Shown: positions 1 to 5,250 of the stretch, in pieces
How the letters are laid out: the number at the start of each line of letters is the position of its first letter
How positions within the stretch are numbered: position 1 is the stretch's first letter
Source: Patescibacteria group bacterium UBA4664
GTDB taxonomy: Bacteria; Patescibacteriota; Saccharimonadia; CAILAD01; BJGX01
Length of the DNA stretch: 5,578 bases
NCBI GenBank assembly: GCA_943353705.1
Contig: CALRAY010000032.1
Coordinates: forward strand, 1 to 5,578
Direction of reading: 5' to 3'
The notes under the pieces: generated by a model
Told to the model about the DNA's origin: nothing
What the model saw: the letters and a program-made list of their open reading frames with translations, nothing else
The model's database searches: none
Program-made: the position numbers and the translations under genes

Positions 1-1232
1 ACGGTGATATAGCCTCCGGTCGGGCCATTATCGGGGGTGCAACCTACAGTCAGCGTTGAGGGTATTTTCTCCAAGAACCATTGAACAAAAGTGGTATCAT
101 TGTCCCAGACTTTCGTACCAATACTGCAAGTGCCGGTGTTGTTCGTACCACCACACAACAGCTTGCCGTCAGCAGTAGTAGTTGGTGTGACATTTATCTG
201 GTTGCCATTATTATTACGTATTAGCTGTGCATTGTTTACACGGTAGCCAGGGGGTACAACTATCTTAGACGAATGAATATTTTGGACACCATTTCCGATG
301 AGATTTTGGCCTGCAGAATACACCCACATATATACTCCAGTGAGCCAGTTACTTGAGCCTTCGTTTGAACATATAGCTGGAGCACCGCATGGAATGATGT
401 AAGTTTTGGCATTTTTCATACTTTGGTCTGTTGCTAGCACACCTGTAGCTGTATCGTATTTAAGAGTCTGGATTTGACCTAGGTAATTCGGCTGGGGCAC
501 ATTAATAGTCACGACTAACTCGGCAGGGCCTGTCGCGCATGGCGCAAAGTCGCTGGGAGCAACGCCACCAGGATAGCCACCTGATCTTACGCATTCCCAA
601 TAGTTATAGCCATCTGAAACTCGCACGGCACGATTTATTTTTTTACCTTGGTTTAGTGTAACTACAATATCGTGACGTCCGGGCGAGAGATTGGCTGGTA
701 AATTAAGGTTAAAAGGTAGGGCTGCGACTGCGACTGCTCCCCAACTTGGGCTCGAGTTATAAGGGTTAGATGTCCGTCCTGCTGCAATAACTGTATTTGC
801 AGTTATGCCTGATACAGTAGCACCCTCTGTGGCCGTCACAGACTCTATGAGATTAAATGTGGCAATTGTATTGGCGAATCCACTAATTCTACACCATGTA
901 TTTGCGAACACTAAATTAAGAGGCACACTGGTAGTACCAGCTGCTATTGTTACACTCTGTTCGGTAAACCACGCACCACTTTGTGTAGATATCCAGGCCG
1001 ATTGACCTGCGCTCCAATCTACACCATCGCTATCTGTACAGCGCCCTGAGTAAGGCTCGTTAGGGTTAGGTGCCGTAACCCACTGTGGCACCTGCACGTC
1101 ATTAACATCATTATTGTAATAACCATTAGATGGGCCTTGAGCTGAAGCGACCCCACCTAAAGCAACTAAAGATATCAAAACAAATATGAAATAAGCAAAT
1201 ACTCTAGCGGCTGTGTTACGCATTATTTTCAT
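1..1232 (-). CDS. Secreted cysteine-rich surface protein, unknown family (3' end outside window)
   Basis: The minus-strand frame is open from an ATG at 1232 to the window edge: 410 complete codons with no stop. The N-terminus is a clear signal peptide: basic MKIMRNTAAR, hydrophobic core at about residues 11-28, and a likely signal peptidase I site after VASA (residue 31, before QG). The rest is Asn/Thr/Ser/Gly/Val-rich and looks beta-rich. It has nine cysteines (65, 114, 214, 232, 282, 288, 360, 369, 398) and many tryptophans, which suits an exported, disulfide-bonded protein. I recognise no catalytic motif or family, and the C-terminus, where a surface anchor might lie, is not visible. The start is supported by a GGAGG ribosome site and by the one-base overlap with the upstream membrane protein, so the two are probably co-expressed. 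It may be an adhesin or envelope protein, but that is inference only. Surety of the CDS is high; of function, low. Confidence 0.9.
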   Translation of the reverse strand, partial: MKIMRNTAARVFAYFIFVLISLVALGGVASAQGPSNGYYNNDVNDVQVPQWVTAPNPNEPYSGRCTDSDGVDWSAGQSAWISTQSGAWFTEQSVTIAAGTTSVPLNLVFANTWCRISGFANTIATFNLIESVTATEGATVSGITANTVIAAGRTSNPYNSSPSWGAVAVAALPFNLNLPANLSPGRHDIVVTLNQGKKINRAVRVSDGYNYWECVRSGGYPGGVAPSDFAPCATGPAELVVTINVPQPNYLGQIQTLKYDTATGVLATDQSMKNAKTYIIPCGAPAICSNEGSSNWLTGVYMWVYSAGQNLIGNGVQNIHSSKIVVPPGYRVNNAQLIRNNNGNQINVTPTTTADGKLLCGGTNNTGTCSIGTKVWDNDTTFVQWFLEKIPSTLTVGCTPDNGPTGGYIT

Positions 1233-1531
1233 TACTGAGAACCTCCAGTAATGACTTCGCCAATGCCAGTTTTATTATTCTTACCAAGATTTACGCCTGT
1301 ATCTTCTCTTTTGATGTCTGGCTTATTCTCTAGGTCTGTAATCGGCGGTCCACTAACCCTCTGCCGGTTCTTATAATACCTGTAACCCAAATACCCGCCA
1401 GCCGTGAGGATTAGAGCTACGGCTAACACAATAGCAACAACCTTAATAATCTTGTGGTTTTTGTGCCACCAACTATTCTTAGGCATCCTATGTTTTAATT
1501 GTTGACTAGGTTGATTTAAATTTTGTTCCAC
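1232..1531 (-). CDS. Small single-pass membrane protein, unknown family
   Basis: The 99-residue protein starts with GTG, not ATG, at 1531. An in-frame TAA lies just upstream and GAGGG sits 4 nt before the start, rather short spacing. The only ATG alternative (Met16) has no usable ribosome site. Residues 1-27 are polar and basic (KHR, HKNHK), residues about 28-50 form one strongly hydrophobic helix, and residues 51-99 are a charged, Gly/Asn-rich tail. By the positive-inside rule both flanks are basic, so topology is not certain; an N-inside orientation with the tail outside is the simplest reading. No lipobox or signal peptidase site is evident. Its TAA overlaps the ATG of the secreted protein by one base, which suggests the pair works together, perhaps with this protein as a membrane partner or anchor (inference). 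No family recognised. Confidence 0.8.
   Translation of the reverse strand: MEQNLNQPSQQLKHRMPKNSWWHKNHKIIKVVAIVLAVALILTAGGYLGYRYYKNRQRVSGPPITDLENKPDIKREDTGVNLGKNNKTGIGEVITGGSQ
1242..1246 (-). promoter_or_regulatory. Ribosome binding site GGAGG for the secreted protein
   Basis: GGAGG lies 9 nt before the ATG at 1232, inside the last codons of the upstream gene. It decides the start: the next in-frame ATG (residue 4) would be 18 nt away. The stop/start junction reads TAATG, so the downstream gene has its own ribosome site and probable translational coupling. Confidence 0.8.
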
Positions 1532-1550
1532 ACTACCCTCTTATAAAATT

Positions 1551-1578
1551 ATTATACCGCATATGCTAGCTGCTTGCA
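1551..1578 (-). promoter_or_regulatory. Promoter of the membrane/secreted protein pair
   Basis: On the minus strand a perfect -10 box TATAAT lies at 1556-1551. Sixteen bases upstream is only a weak -35 (TGCAAG at 1578-1573). The predicted transcription start near 1544 gives a leader of about 13 nt holding the GAGGG ribosome site. The region back to 1612 is shared with the divergent ychF promoter. Confidence 0.55.
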
Positions 1579-1603
1579 CGTACTGGCCTGGTACCTGTAA
1601 AAA

Positions 1604-1612
1604 TGGTATAAT
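1604..1612 (+). promoter_or_regulatory. Extended -10 promoter of ychF
   Basis: The sequence TGGTATAAT is a complete extended -10 (TGn-TATAAT). No good -35 lies at the right distance, as is usual for extended -10 promoters. Transcription should start near 1619, which leaves about 19 nt before the ychF ATG at 1638 and places the upstream in-frame ATG at 1563 outside the message. Confidence 0.65.
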
Positions 1613-1637
1613 TACACCTTATGAGAGAGTACAAACT

Positions 1638-2711
1638 ATGTCACTAAGTATTGGAATTGTGGGGCTACCGAATGTCGGTAAGTCCACCCTATTTAATGCC
1701 CTCACCAAAAACCGCGTGCTGGCGGCCAACTACCCATTTGCTACTATTGAGCCCAATGTTGGCGTTGTTAATGTACCCGATGAGAGAATAAATAAACTCT
1801 CAGAAATTTCTGGGAGCGCCAAAACTATCCCCGCTAGCTGCACATTTGTGGATATCGCAGGCATCGTCAAGGGAGCCAGCGAAGGCGCTGGGCTGGGCAA
1901 TAAATTCCTTAGTCATATCCGCGAAAACAATGTCATCGTACAGGTCGTGCGAGCCTTTGAGAATGACGATATAGTGCATGTCGAGGGGCATATCGACCCA
2001 AAGCGAGATATAGATATTATCCGCACCGAACTATGCCTGGCCGATATAAATAGTGCTCAGAACAGAATTGCTAAACTAGAAAAAGAAGTTAAAACTGAGC
2101 CTAAATTAATTGCAGCTCTTAATGAGCTCAAAAAGGCCGAGCAACTACTCGATAATAGCGAGCTTATTTCGGAACACGATGAAATTGATATGGAACTAAT
2201 TAAGGACTTGCAGCTTTTAACAGCCAAGAAATTTATCTATGTGTTTAATATAGACGAGAATGATTTGGGCAATGATGAAATCAAGGCGAAACTTGCTGAG
2301 CTGGTCGCACCAAGCCCAAGTGTGTTCTTGAGCGCCGAAACCGAAGCTCAGCTAATGGACCTTGAGCCTGCTGAGGCGCGTGAGCTACTTGAAAGTATGG
2401 GCCAAAAGGAATCTGGGCTCAATGCGCTGATACATCTGGGCTATGAGACACTAGGGTTTATTAGTTATTTTACTAGCGGAGAGCAAGAAAGCCGAGCTTG
2501 GACTATCCGTAAAGGCACGCTTGCCCCGCAGGCGGCTGGTGTAATCCATGGGGATTTTGAAAAGAACTTTATCCGCGCTGAAGTGGTAGACTATGACTCA
2601 TTTGTAGCTGGCAACGGCTGGCAGGGTGCTCAAGAAGCCGGTAAGTCTCGACTTGAAGGCAAGGATTATGAATTCCAAAATGGCGATGTAACTGTTTTTA
2701 GGCATACCTAA
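1638..2711 (+). CDS. ychF: Obg-family ribosome-binding ATPase YchF
   Basis: This is a 357-residue protein, close to the usual YchF length of about 363. The family is a cytosolic P-loop NTPase that binds ribosomes and prefers ATP over GTP. Visible motifs are: G1 GLPNVGKST (9-17, Lys15), the NYPFATIEPN switch I region (31-40), G3 DIAG (72-75) followed by IVKGASEGAGLGNKFL, a helical, probably coiled-coil insert (about 135-180), the NIDE form of G4 (204-207), and a C-terminal TGS-type domain (about 274-357) with AWTIRKGTLAPQAAG and GKDY...NGDV. NxxE instead of NKxD at G4 is the family's ATP-specificity signature. The start was moved from an in-frame ATG at 1563 to 1638: family homology begins at MSLSIGIVGLP, the promoter lies between the two, and a GAGAGAG stretch sits 8 nt upstream. 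It is transcribed alone and ends at a shared terminator. Confidence 0.97.
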   Translation: MSLSIGIVGLPNVGKSTLFNALTKNRVLAANYPFATIEPNVGVVNVPDERINKLSEISGSAKTIPASCTFVDIAGIVKGASEGAGLGNKFLSHIRENNVIVQVVRAFENDDIVHVEGHIDPKRDIDIIRTELCLADINSAQNRIAKLEKEVKTEPKLIAALNELKKAEQLLDNSELISEHDEIDMELIKDLQLLTAKKFIYVFNIDENDLGNDEIKAKLAELVAPSPSVFLSAETEAQLMDLEPAEARELLESMGQKESGLNALIHLGYETLGFISYFTSGEQESRAWTIRKGTLAPQAAGVIHGDFEKNFIRAEVVDYDSFVAGNGWQGAQEAGKSRLEGKDYEFQNGDVTVFRHT

Positions 2712-2720
2712 ATCTTATAA

Positions 2721-2760
2721 ATAAAAAAGACCCTAATAATTATTATTGGGTCTTTTTTAT
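2721..2760. terminator. Bidirectional rho-independent terminator between ychF and efp
   Basis: A perfect 13-bp inverted repeat (2721-2733 with 2748-2760) has GACCC/GGGTC at its core and A and T tracts outside. A further 4 bp can form inside beyond a one-base bulge (2735-2738 with 2744-2747). Each strand reads hairpin then T-run, so it can end both ychF (stop at 2711) and the efp operon (stop at 2764). Confidence 0.9.
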
Positions 2761-2763
2761 TAT

Positions 2764-3324
2764 CTACTTGGCGCGTTCAATATAATCGGCACTTCGGGTA
2801 TCTACCTTTATAACATCCCCCTCTTTAATAAATTGGGGGGCTTGAATTTTTAGGCCAGTTTCAAGTTCTATTTCTTTGGTACTCGAGCTAGCGCTATTGC
2901 CTTTATCGGCACCTGGGGCACTAACGACCTTTAAGGTAACATTTTTAGGCCATTCGAAGCCAATTATTTTGTCTTCATATACTAAGGCATCAATAGTGCC
3001 GCCCTCGACGATATATTTTGGAACATTATCGTCTAGCTTGCTATCAACCTCAATGGTTTCATAGCTTTGTTGATCCATGACACTGTAATTAGTGCCAGAG
3101 CTATATAGATATTGCATGGTTTTGCGATCTATCTCGGCTGAGGTGACCTTTTCATCGTTACGAAAAGTCTTATCGATTACCTGACCGGTAATCAAATTCT
3201 TTAGCTTAGTGTTTACAATACTGCCACCACGACCCATCTGCTTTTGAGCATACTCTAAGACTTTGTAAAGCGACCCTTCAAATTCTATAAGAGTGTCTTT
3301 ACGAAGGTCGGTTGGGCTTAACAT
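2764..3324 (-). CDS. efp: Elongation factor P (Arg-tip type)
   Basis: The 186-residue protein is full length for EF-P, which enters the ribosome E site and speeds peptide bond formation at polyproline stretches. Three domains are recognisable: KOW-like N-terminal (about 1-62), OB domain II (about 66-125) and C-terminal domain III (about 128-186) with the signature IKVDTRSADYIERAK. The tip loop reads QMGRGGS, with Arg32 where E. coli EF-P has the modified Lys34. In other bacteria an Arg here is either rhamnosylated (EarP group) or its state is not known; no modifying enzyme is encoded in this window. The start ATG overlaps the rpsR stop (TAATG) and has no good ribosome site of its own, so translation probably depends on coupling to rpsR. 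It is the last gene of the operon, where rplI is usually found. Stop is TAG. Confidence 0.97.
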   Translation of the reverse strand: MLSPTDLRKDTLIEFEGSLYKVLEYAQKQMGRGGSIVNTKLKNLITGQVIDKTFRNDEKVTSAEIDRKTMQYLYSSGTNYSVMDQQSYETIEVDSKLDDNVPKYIVEGGTIDALVYEDKIIGFEWPKNVTLKVVSAPGADKGNSASSSTKEIELETGLKIQAPQFIKEGDVIKVDTRSADYIERAK

Positions 3325-3542
3325 TATTTAACCACAAAAGGCAATAAGGCTAGGTGCCTAGCGCGCTTTAGTGCGACTGCAAGCATGCGTTGGTGCTTCA
3401 TGCTGGCGCCGGTCTTTTTGCGGCCGTCTATTTTGCCAATACTATTAACATACTTTTGTAGCATTTTGACATCTTTATAATCGATGTCTTCAATTTCTTC
3501 ACTATATATTTTATTCTGCTTTGCTTTGTAATATTCTGCCAT
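3324..3542 (-). CDS. rpsR: 30S ribosomal protein bS18
   Basis: The 72-residue protein is a normal length for bS18, a small-subunit platform protein that pairs with bS6 and contacts 16S rRNA helices 22-23. The conserved core is visible: [12 protein letters not shown] (21-32), [10 protein letters not shown] (36-45), [14 protein letters not shown] (49-62) and the ending ALLPF (65-69). A GAGG ribosome site lies 8 nt before the ATG, within the 16-nt gap after ssb. Its stop codon overlaps the efp start. The basic C-terminal half is the RNA-binding part; the acidic stretch SEEIEDID (14-21) is a small local feature. Confidence 0.97.
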   Translation of the reverse strand: MAEYYKAKQNKIYSEEIEDIDYKDVKMLQKYVNSIGKIDGRKKTGASMKHQRMLAVALKRARHLALLPFVVK

Positions 3543-3558
3543 AATTATTTCCTCTTAT

Positions 3559-4014
3559 TTAGAATGGAATGTCGTCCAAGTTAATATCTCCATCGCCCAA
3601 ATCATCAATTGGGGCTTCGTCTTTTTTGTTCGGCTTTTGCTGACTAGTATCTTCGCCTCCGAAATCACCGCCACCGTCGTTTTGACCACCAACAAAATTA
3701 ATGTCAGTTGCTACTATTTCGGTACGATTACGCTTCGATCCATCTTCGGCGTCCCAATTACGGGTCTGTAAGCGGCCAGATACTAATACCTTGCGGCCCT
3801 TTTTCAGATAGCTATTTACTAGCTCTGCCAGTTTTCCCCAAGCAACTATATTATGATACTCCACTGCATCTTTCTTTTCCCCGCTTTGATCCTGCCAGCT
3901 GCGATTAGTGGCCACGCTAAATGATGTAACATTTTGACCACTTGGAGTGGTGCGCATTTCTGGATCTCGGGTTAAGTTGCCCATGACTATTGCTTGGTTA
4001 AAATCTTTTGCCAT
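3559..4014 (-). CDS. ssb: Single-stranded DNA-binding protein
   Basis: This 151-residue SSB coats single-stranded DNA in replication, repair and recombination, and normally acts as a tetramer. Residues about 4-108 form the OB fold, with family landmarks VMGNLTRDPEMR (10-21), SFSVATNRSW (31-40), VEYHNIVAWGKLAE (51-64) and GRKVLVSGRLQTR (73-85). A Gly-, Asp- and Lys-rich flexible linker (about 109-140) leads to the acidic tip DDIPF (147-151), the docking peptide for partner proteins. The length is a little short for the family because of a compact linker. The ATG overlaps the rpsF stop by one base, with AGGAG 10 nt upstream. Placement between rpsF and rpsR is the common bacterial arrangement. 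Confidence 0.98.
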   Translation of the reverse strand: MAKDFNQAIVMGNLTRDPEMRTTPSGQNVTSFSVATNRSWQDQSGEKKDAVEYHNIVAWGKLAELVNSYLKKGRKVLVSGRLQTRNWDAEDGSKRNRTEIVATDINFVGGQNDGGGDFGGEDTSQQKPNKKDEAPIDDLGDGDINLDDIPF

Positions 4015-4388
4015 TATTCTTTATCTCCTGTTTTAACTTCCTTAGCTTCAATCTTAGCCGCTGGCTTGGTTGTGGATTTTTTCTGCGGCTTATTGATATA
4101 GCGGATGTTTTCAAGTGAGACTATTAGATAACGCATTACCTCTTCGGTAATTCTGAGGGTTTGATTTATTTTGGTAACCTTGTTTGGTAGCAATGAAACT
4201 TCGTAAAATACATAAATACCCCAATCTTGCTTGTTGATTGTATAAGCAAGCTTGCGTTTACCCCAGTTATCTTTTTTGGTTATCTTGCCACCATTCTTGG
4301 TGATGATAGCTTCTATTTTTTCTAGTGTTGCAGCCAGATCAATCTCTAGGTCTGGGTGCAGAACTACTGCAATTTCATAATTGCGCAT
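4014..4388 (-). CDS. rpsF: 30S ribosomal protein bS6
   Basis: The 124-residue bS6 sits on the 30S platform next to bS18. The beta-alpha-beta core spans about residues 1-97, with the family's MRNYEIAVVLHPDL start, the KKDNWGKRKLAYTI strand (38-51), GIYVFYEV (57-64) and the TLRITEEVMRYLIV segment (77-90). The last 25 residues are a Lys/Ala/Thr-rich tail, presumably disordered, of the sort often added in this family. An AGGAG ribosome site lies 9 nt before the ATG. It is the first gene of the operon and is preceded by a structured leader that may take part in feedback by the bS6:bS18 complex. Confidence 0.97.
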   Translation of the reverse strand: MRNYEIAVVLHPDLEIDLAATLEKIEAIITKNGGKITKKDNWGKRKLAYTINKQDWGIYVFYEVSLLPNKVTKINQTLRITEEVMRYLIVSLENIRYINKPQKKSTTKPAAKIEAKEVKTGDKE

Positions 4389-4397
4389 ATTTTAGTA

Positions 4398-4476
4398 CTC
4401 CTCTCTTTGGCCCGTGCGCCACTGGCGCAGTCGTCTTCCACCGCCGGTGGAAGCAAAAAGGTTAATTAATTTAACC
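4398..4476 (-). promoter_or_regulatory. Structured leader of the rpsF operon, candidate bS6:bS18 feedback site
   Basis: Read in the sense of rpsF, the leader holds three inverted repeats. First is GGTTAA/TTAACC (4476-4471 with 4465-4460), then an 8-bp GC-rich hairpin CTTCCACC/GGTGGAAG with a 3-nt loop (4453-4446 with 4442-4435), then a 6-bp hairpin TGCGCC/GGCGCA with a 3-nt loop (4429-4424 with 4420-4415). CCTTTTT (4461-4455) can also pair, using G-U pairs, with AGAGAGG (4406-4400), which covers part of the AGGAG ribosome site. Neither GC-rich hairpin is followed by a T-run, so they are not terminators. bS6:bS18-binding rpsF leaders are known in other bacteria. I could not match this one to that motif by eye, so the role is inferred from position and structure. 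Confidence 0.5.
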
Positions 4477-4481
4477 TGGTT

Positions 4482-4510
4482 ATTTTACCTTATTTATCAG
4501 GTTTGGTCAA
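4482..4510 (-). promoter_or_regulatory. Promoter of the rpsF-ssb-rpsR-efp operon
   Basis: TTGACC (4510-4505) and TAAAAT (4487-4482) are separated by exactly 17 bases, close to the sigma-70 consensus. Transcription is predicted to start near 4475, giving a leader of about 87 nt before rpsF. It lies just downstream of the terminator of the preceding gene, so the operon is an independent unit. Confidence 0.75.
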
Positions 4511-4522
4511 TGGTAAATTGGC

Positions 4523-4547
4523 AAATTAAAAGCCCCCATATGGGGGC
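4523..4547 (-). terminator. Rho-independent terminator after the zinc-finger-like gene
   Basis: On the minus strand GCCCCC-ATAT-GGGGGC (4547-4532) is a 6-bp all-GC hairpin, followed directly by TTTTAATTT (4531-4523). It starts 7 nt after the TAG stop at 4555, isolating that gene from the rpsF promoter downstream. Confidence 0.85.
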
Positions 4548-4554
4548 CCAAGAG

Positions 4555-5109
4555 CTAGCAAACCCAATATTGGCTCGCTAGGCGACTATAGTAAATTTTA
4601 TCTTCTTGAAGCAAAAACACTGGCTGTAATGGCGGTACGTGGATTGCCCAAGCAACGGTTTTGGCATAAGGCTGAAGTGTAAAAATCTTCATATCGCTGC
4701 ACTTAAAACCATTATGTTGGTCTAGCACTATTGCTATTCTTTCCATCATTTGCTCATTTGGCACATACTGACTCATATTGAGGTTACTAACCGCTTCTGC
4801 CAAAGGCGTACCCGGTATTAGCCTCGAGGAGACTAAAAGTTCGTTTTTTACTGGAACGATGAAGGTTTGCTCGGTAGTACTGACTTTCGTGTTGTTTCCT
4901 AAGTGCCAATACCCGCAGTGTTGACACAGATACGGCTTCTGCTTATGCGAGGGGTCGAATTTTTTTAATCCTGCCTTCGCTTCAGATTTAGAATCGAATA
5001 CCATCTTGGTATTACTACTGCTAAAACTAGATCCCATAGCAGCCAACGCCGAACAAACAACTCTTGACCCTGGCTCTTTTGAGGGTCTATCGTGTCTTTT
5101 TTCAGTCAT
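4555..5109 (-). CDS. Unknown protein with a CxxC...WH zinc-finger-like motif
   Basis: I do not recognise the family of this 184-residue soluble protein. Residues about 37-71 run from VFDSKSEAKAGLKKF to PYLCQHCGYWHLG. Cys62, Cys65 and His69, with His55 as a possible fourth ligand, could bind zinc; similar F-x-S-x-x-EA ... PYxCxxCGxWHLG segments are seen in small uncharacterised bacterial and phage proteins. The first 36 residues are Ser-rich and basic, probably disordered. Residues about 80-184 form a separate, less polar region of no known type, ending in YWVC. No signal peptide or membrane helix is seen. The ATG at 5109 is supported by AAGGAAGG about 7 nt upstream and by a consensus promoter. 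It is a single-gene unit with its own terminator, and ends in TAG. Nucleic-acid binding is possible but unproven. Confidence 0.85.
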   Translation of the reverse strand: MTEKRHDRPSKEPGSRVVCSALAAMGSSFSSSNTKMVFDSKSEAKAGLKKFDPSHKQKPYLCQHCGYWHLGNNTKVSTTEQTFIVPVKNELLVSSRLIPGTPLAEAVSNLNMSQYVPNEQMMERIAIVLDQHNGFKCSDMKIFTLQPYAKTVAWAIHVPPLQPVFLLQEDKIYYSRLASQYWVC

Positions 5110-5144
5110 TTTCCTTCCTTGGGTAGGTACAATTTAGTCTTAAT

Positions 5145-5173
5145 ATTATATAACTAAATATTATTTGTGTCAA
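5145..5173 (-). promoter_or_regulatory. Perfect consensus promoter of the zinc-finger-like gene
   Basis: TTGACA (5173-5168), a 17-base AT-rich spacer and TATAAT (5150-5145) match the sigma-70 consensus at all twelve positions. Transcription should start near 5138, about 29 nt before the ATG, with the AAGGAAGG ribosome site in between. Confidence 0.85.
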
Positions 5174-5217
5174 ACATATGGCTTAAGTCTGCTGCTTAAA
5201 TATTAGAGCAAATTAAG

Positions 5218-5236
5218 TAACAATAAATTATTGTTA
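5218..5236. repeat. Perfect 9-1-9 inverted repeat, candidate operator
   Basis: TAACAATAA and its exact reverse complement TTATTGTTA flank a single central A. The repeat ends 2 nt before the -10 box of the rightward gene, across the spacer and near the -35 position. Such a placement fits a repressor site. It is AT-rich and not followed by a T-run, so it is not a terminator. Confidence 0.55.
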
Positions 5237-5238
5237 TG

Positions 5239-5244
5239 TATAAT
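5239..5244 (+). promoter_or_regulatory. -10 box for a leaderless PRC-barrel message
   Basis: TATAAT lies 6 nt before the ATG at 5251, so the usual distance puts +1 at the A of the start codon. There is no credible -35 and no Shine-Dalgarno sequence between it and the ATG. Confidence 0.6.
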
Positions 5245-5250
5245 GCACTT

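Noticed and set aside
805..1005. A 66-codon plus-strand frame
   Set aside because: It lies inside the open minus-strand frame of the secreted protein, lacks a ribosome site and resembles nothing.
1800..1991. A 63-codon minus-strand frame inside ychF
   Set aside because: It is a shadow of a highly conserved gene with no ribosome site.
2876..3064. A 62-codon plus-strand frame inside efp
   Set aside because: It is antisense to EF-P with no ribosome site or promoter.
3708..3908. A 66-codon plus-strand frame inside ssb
   Set aside because: It is antisense to the SSB OB fold with no ribosome site.
4415..4453. Two GC-rich hairpins considered as terminators
   Set aside because: Neither strand has a T-run after them; the only T-run lies before them in the rpsF sense, so a leader structure fits better.
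5181..5217. Short TTAA-containing repeats as a repeat array
   Set aside because: Copies are only 5-6 bases, unevenly spaced and in AT-rich DNA; chance is a sufficient explanation, so they are only mentioned as context.
5236..5250. Alternative PRC-barrel start five codons upstream
   Set aside because: That ATG lies just before and within reach of the -10 box, so it would not be transcribed, and it has no ribosome site.
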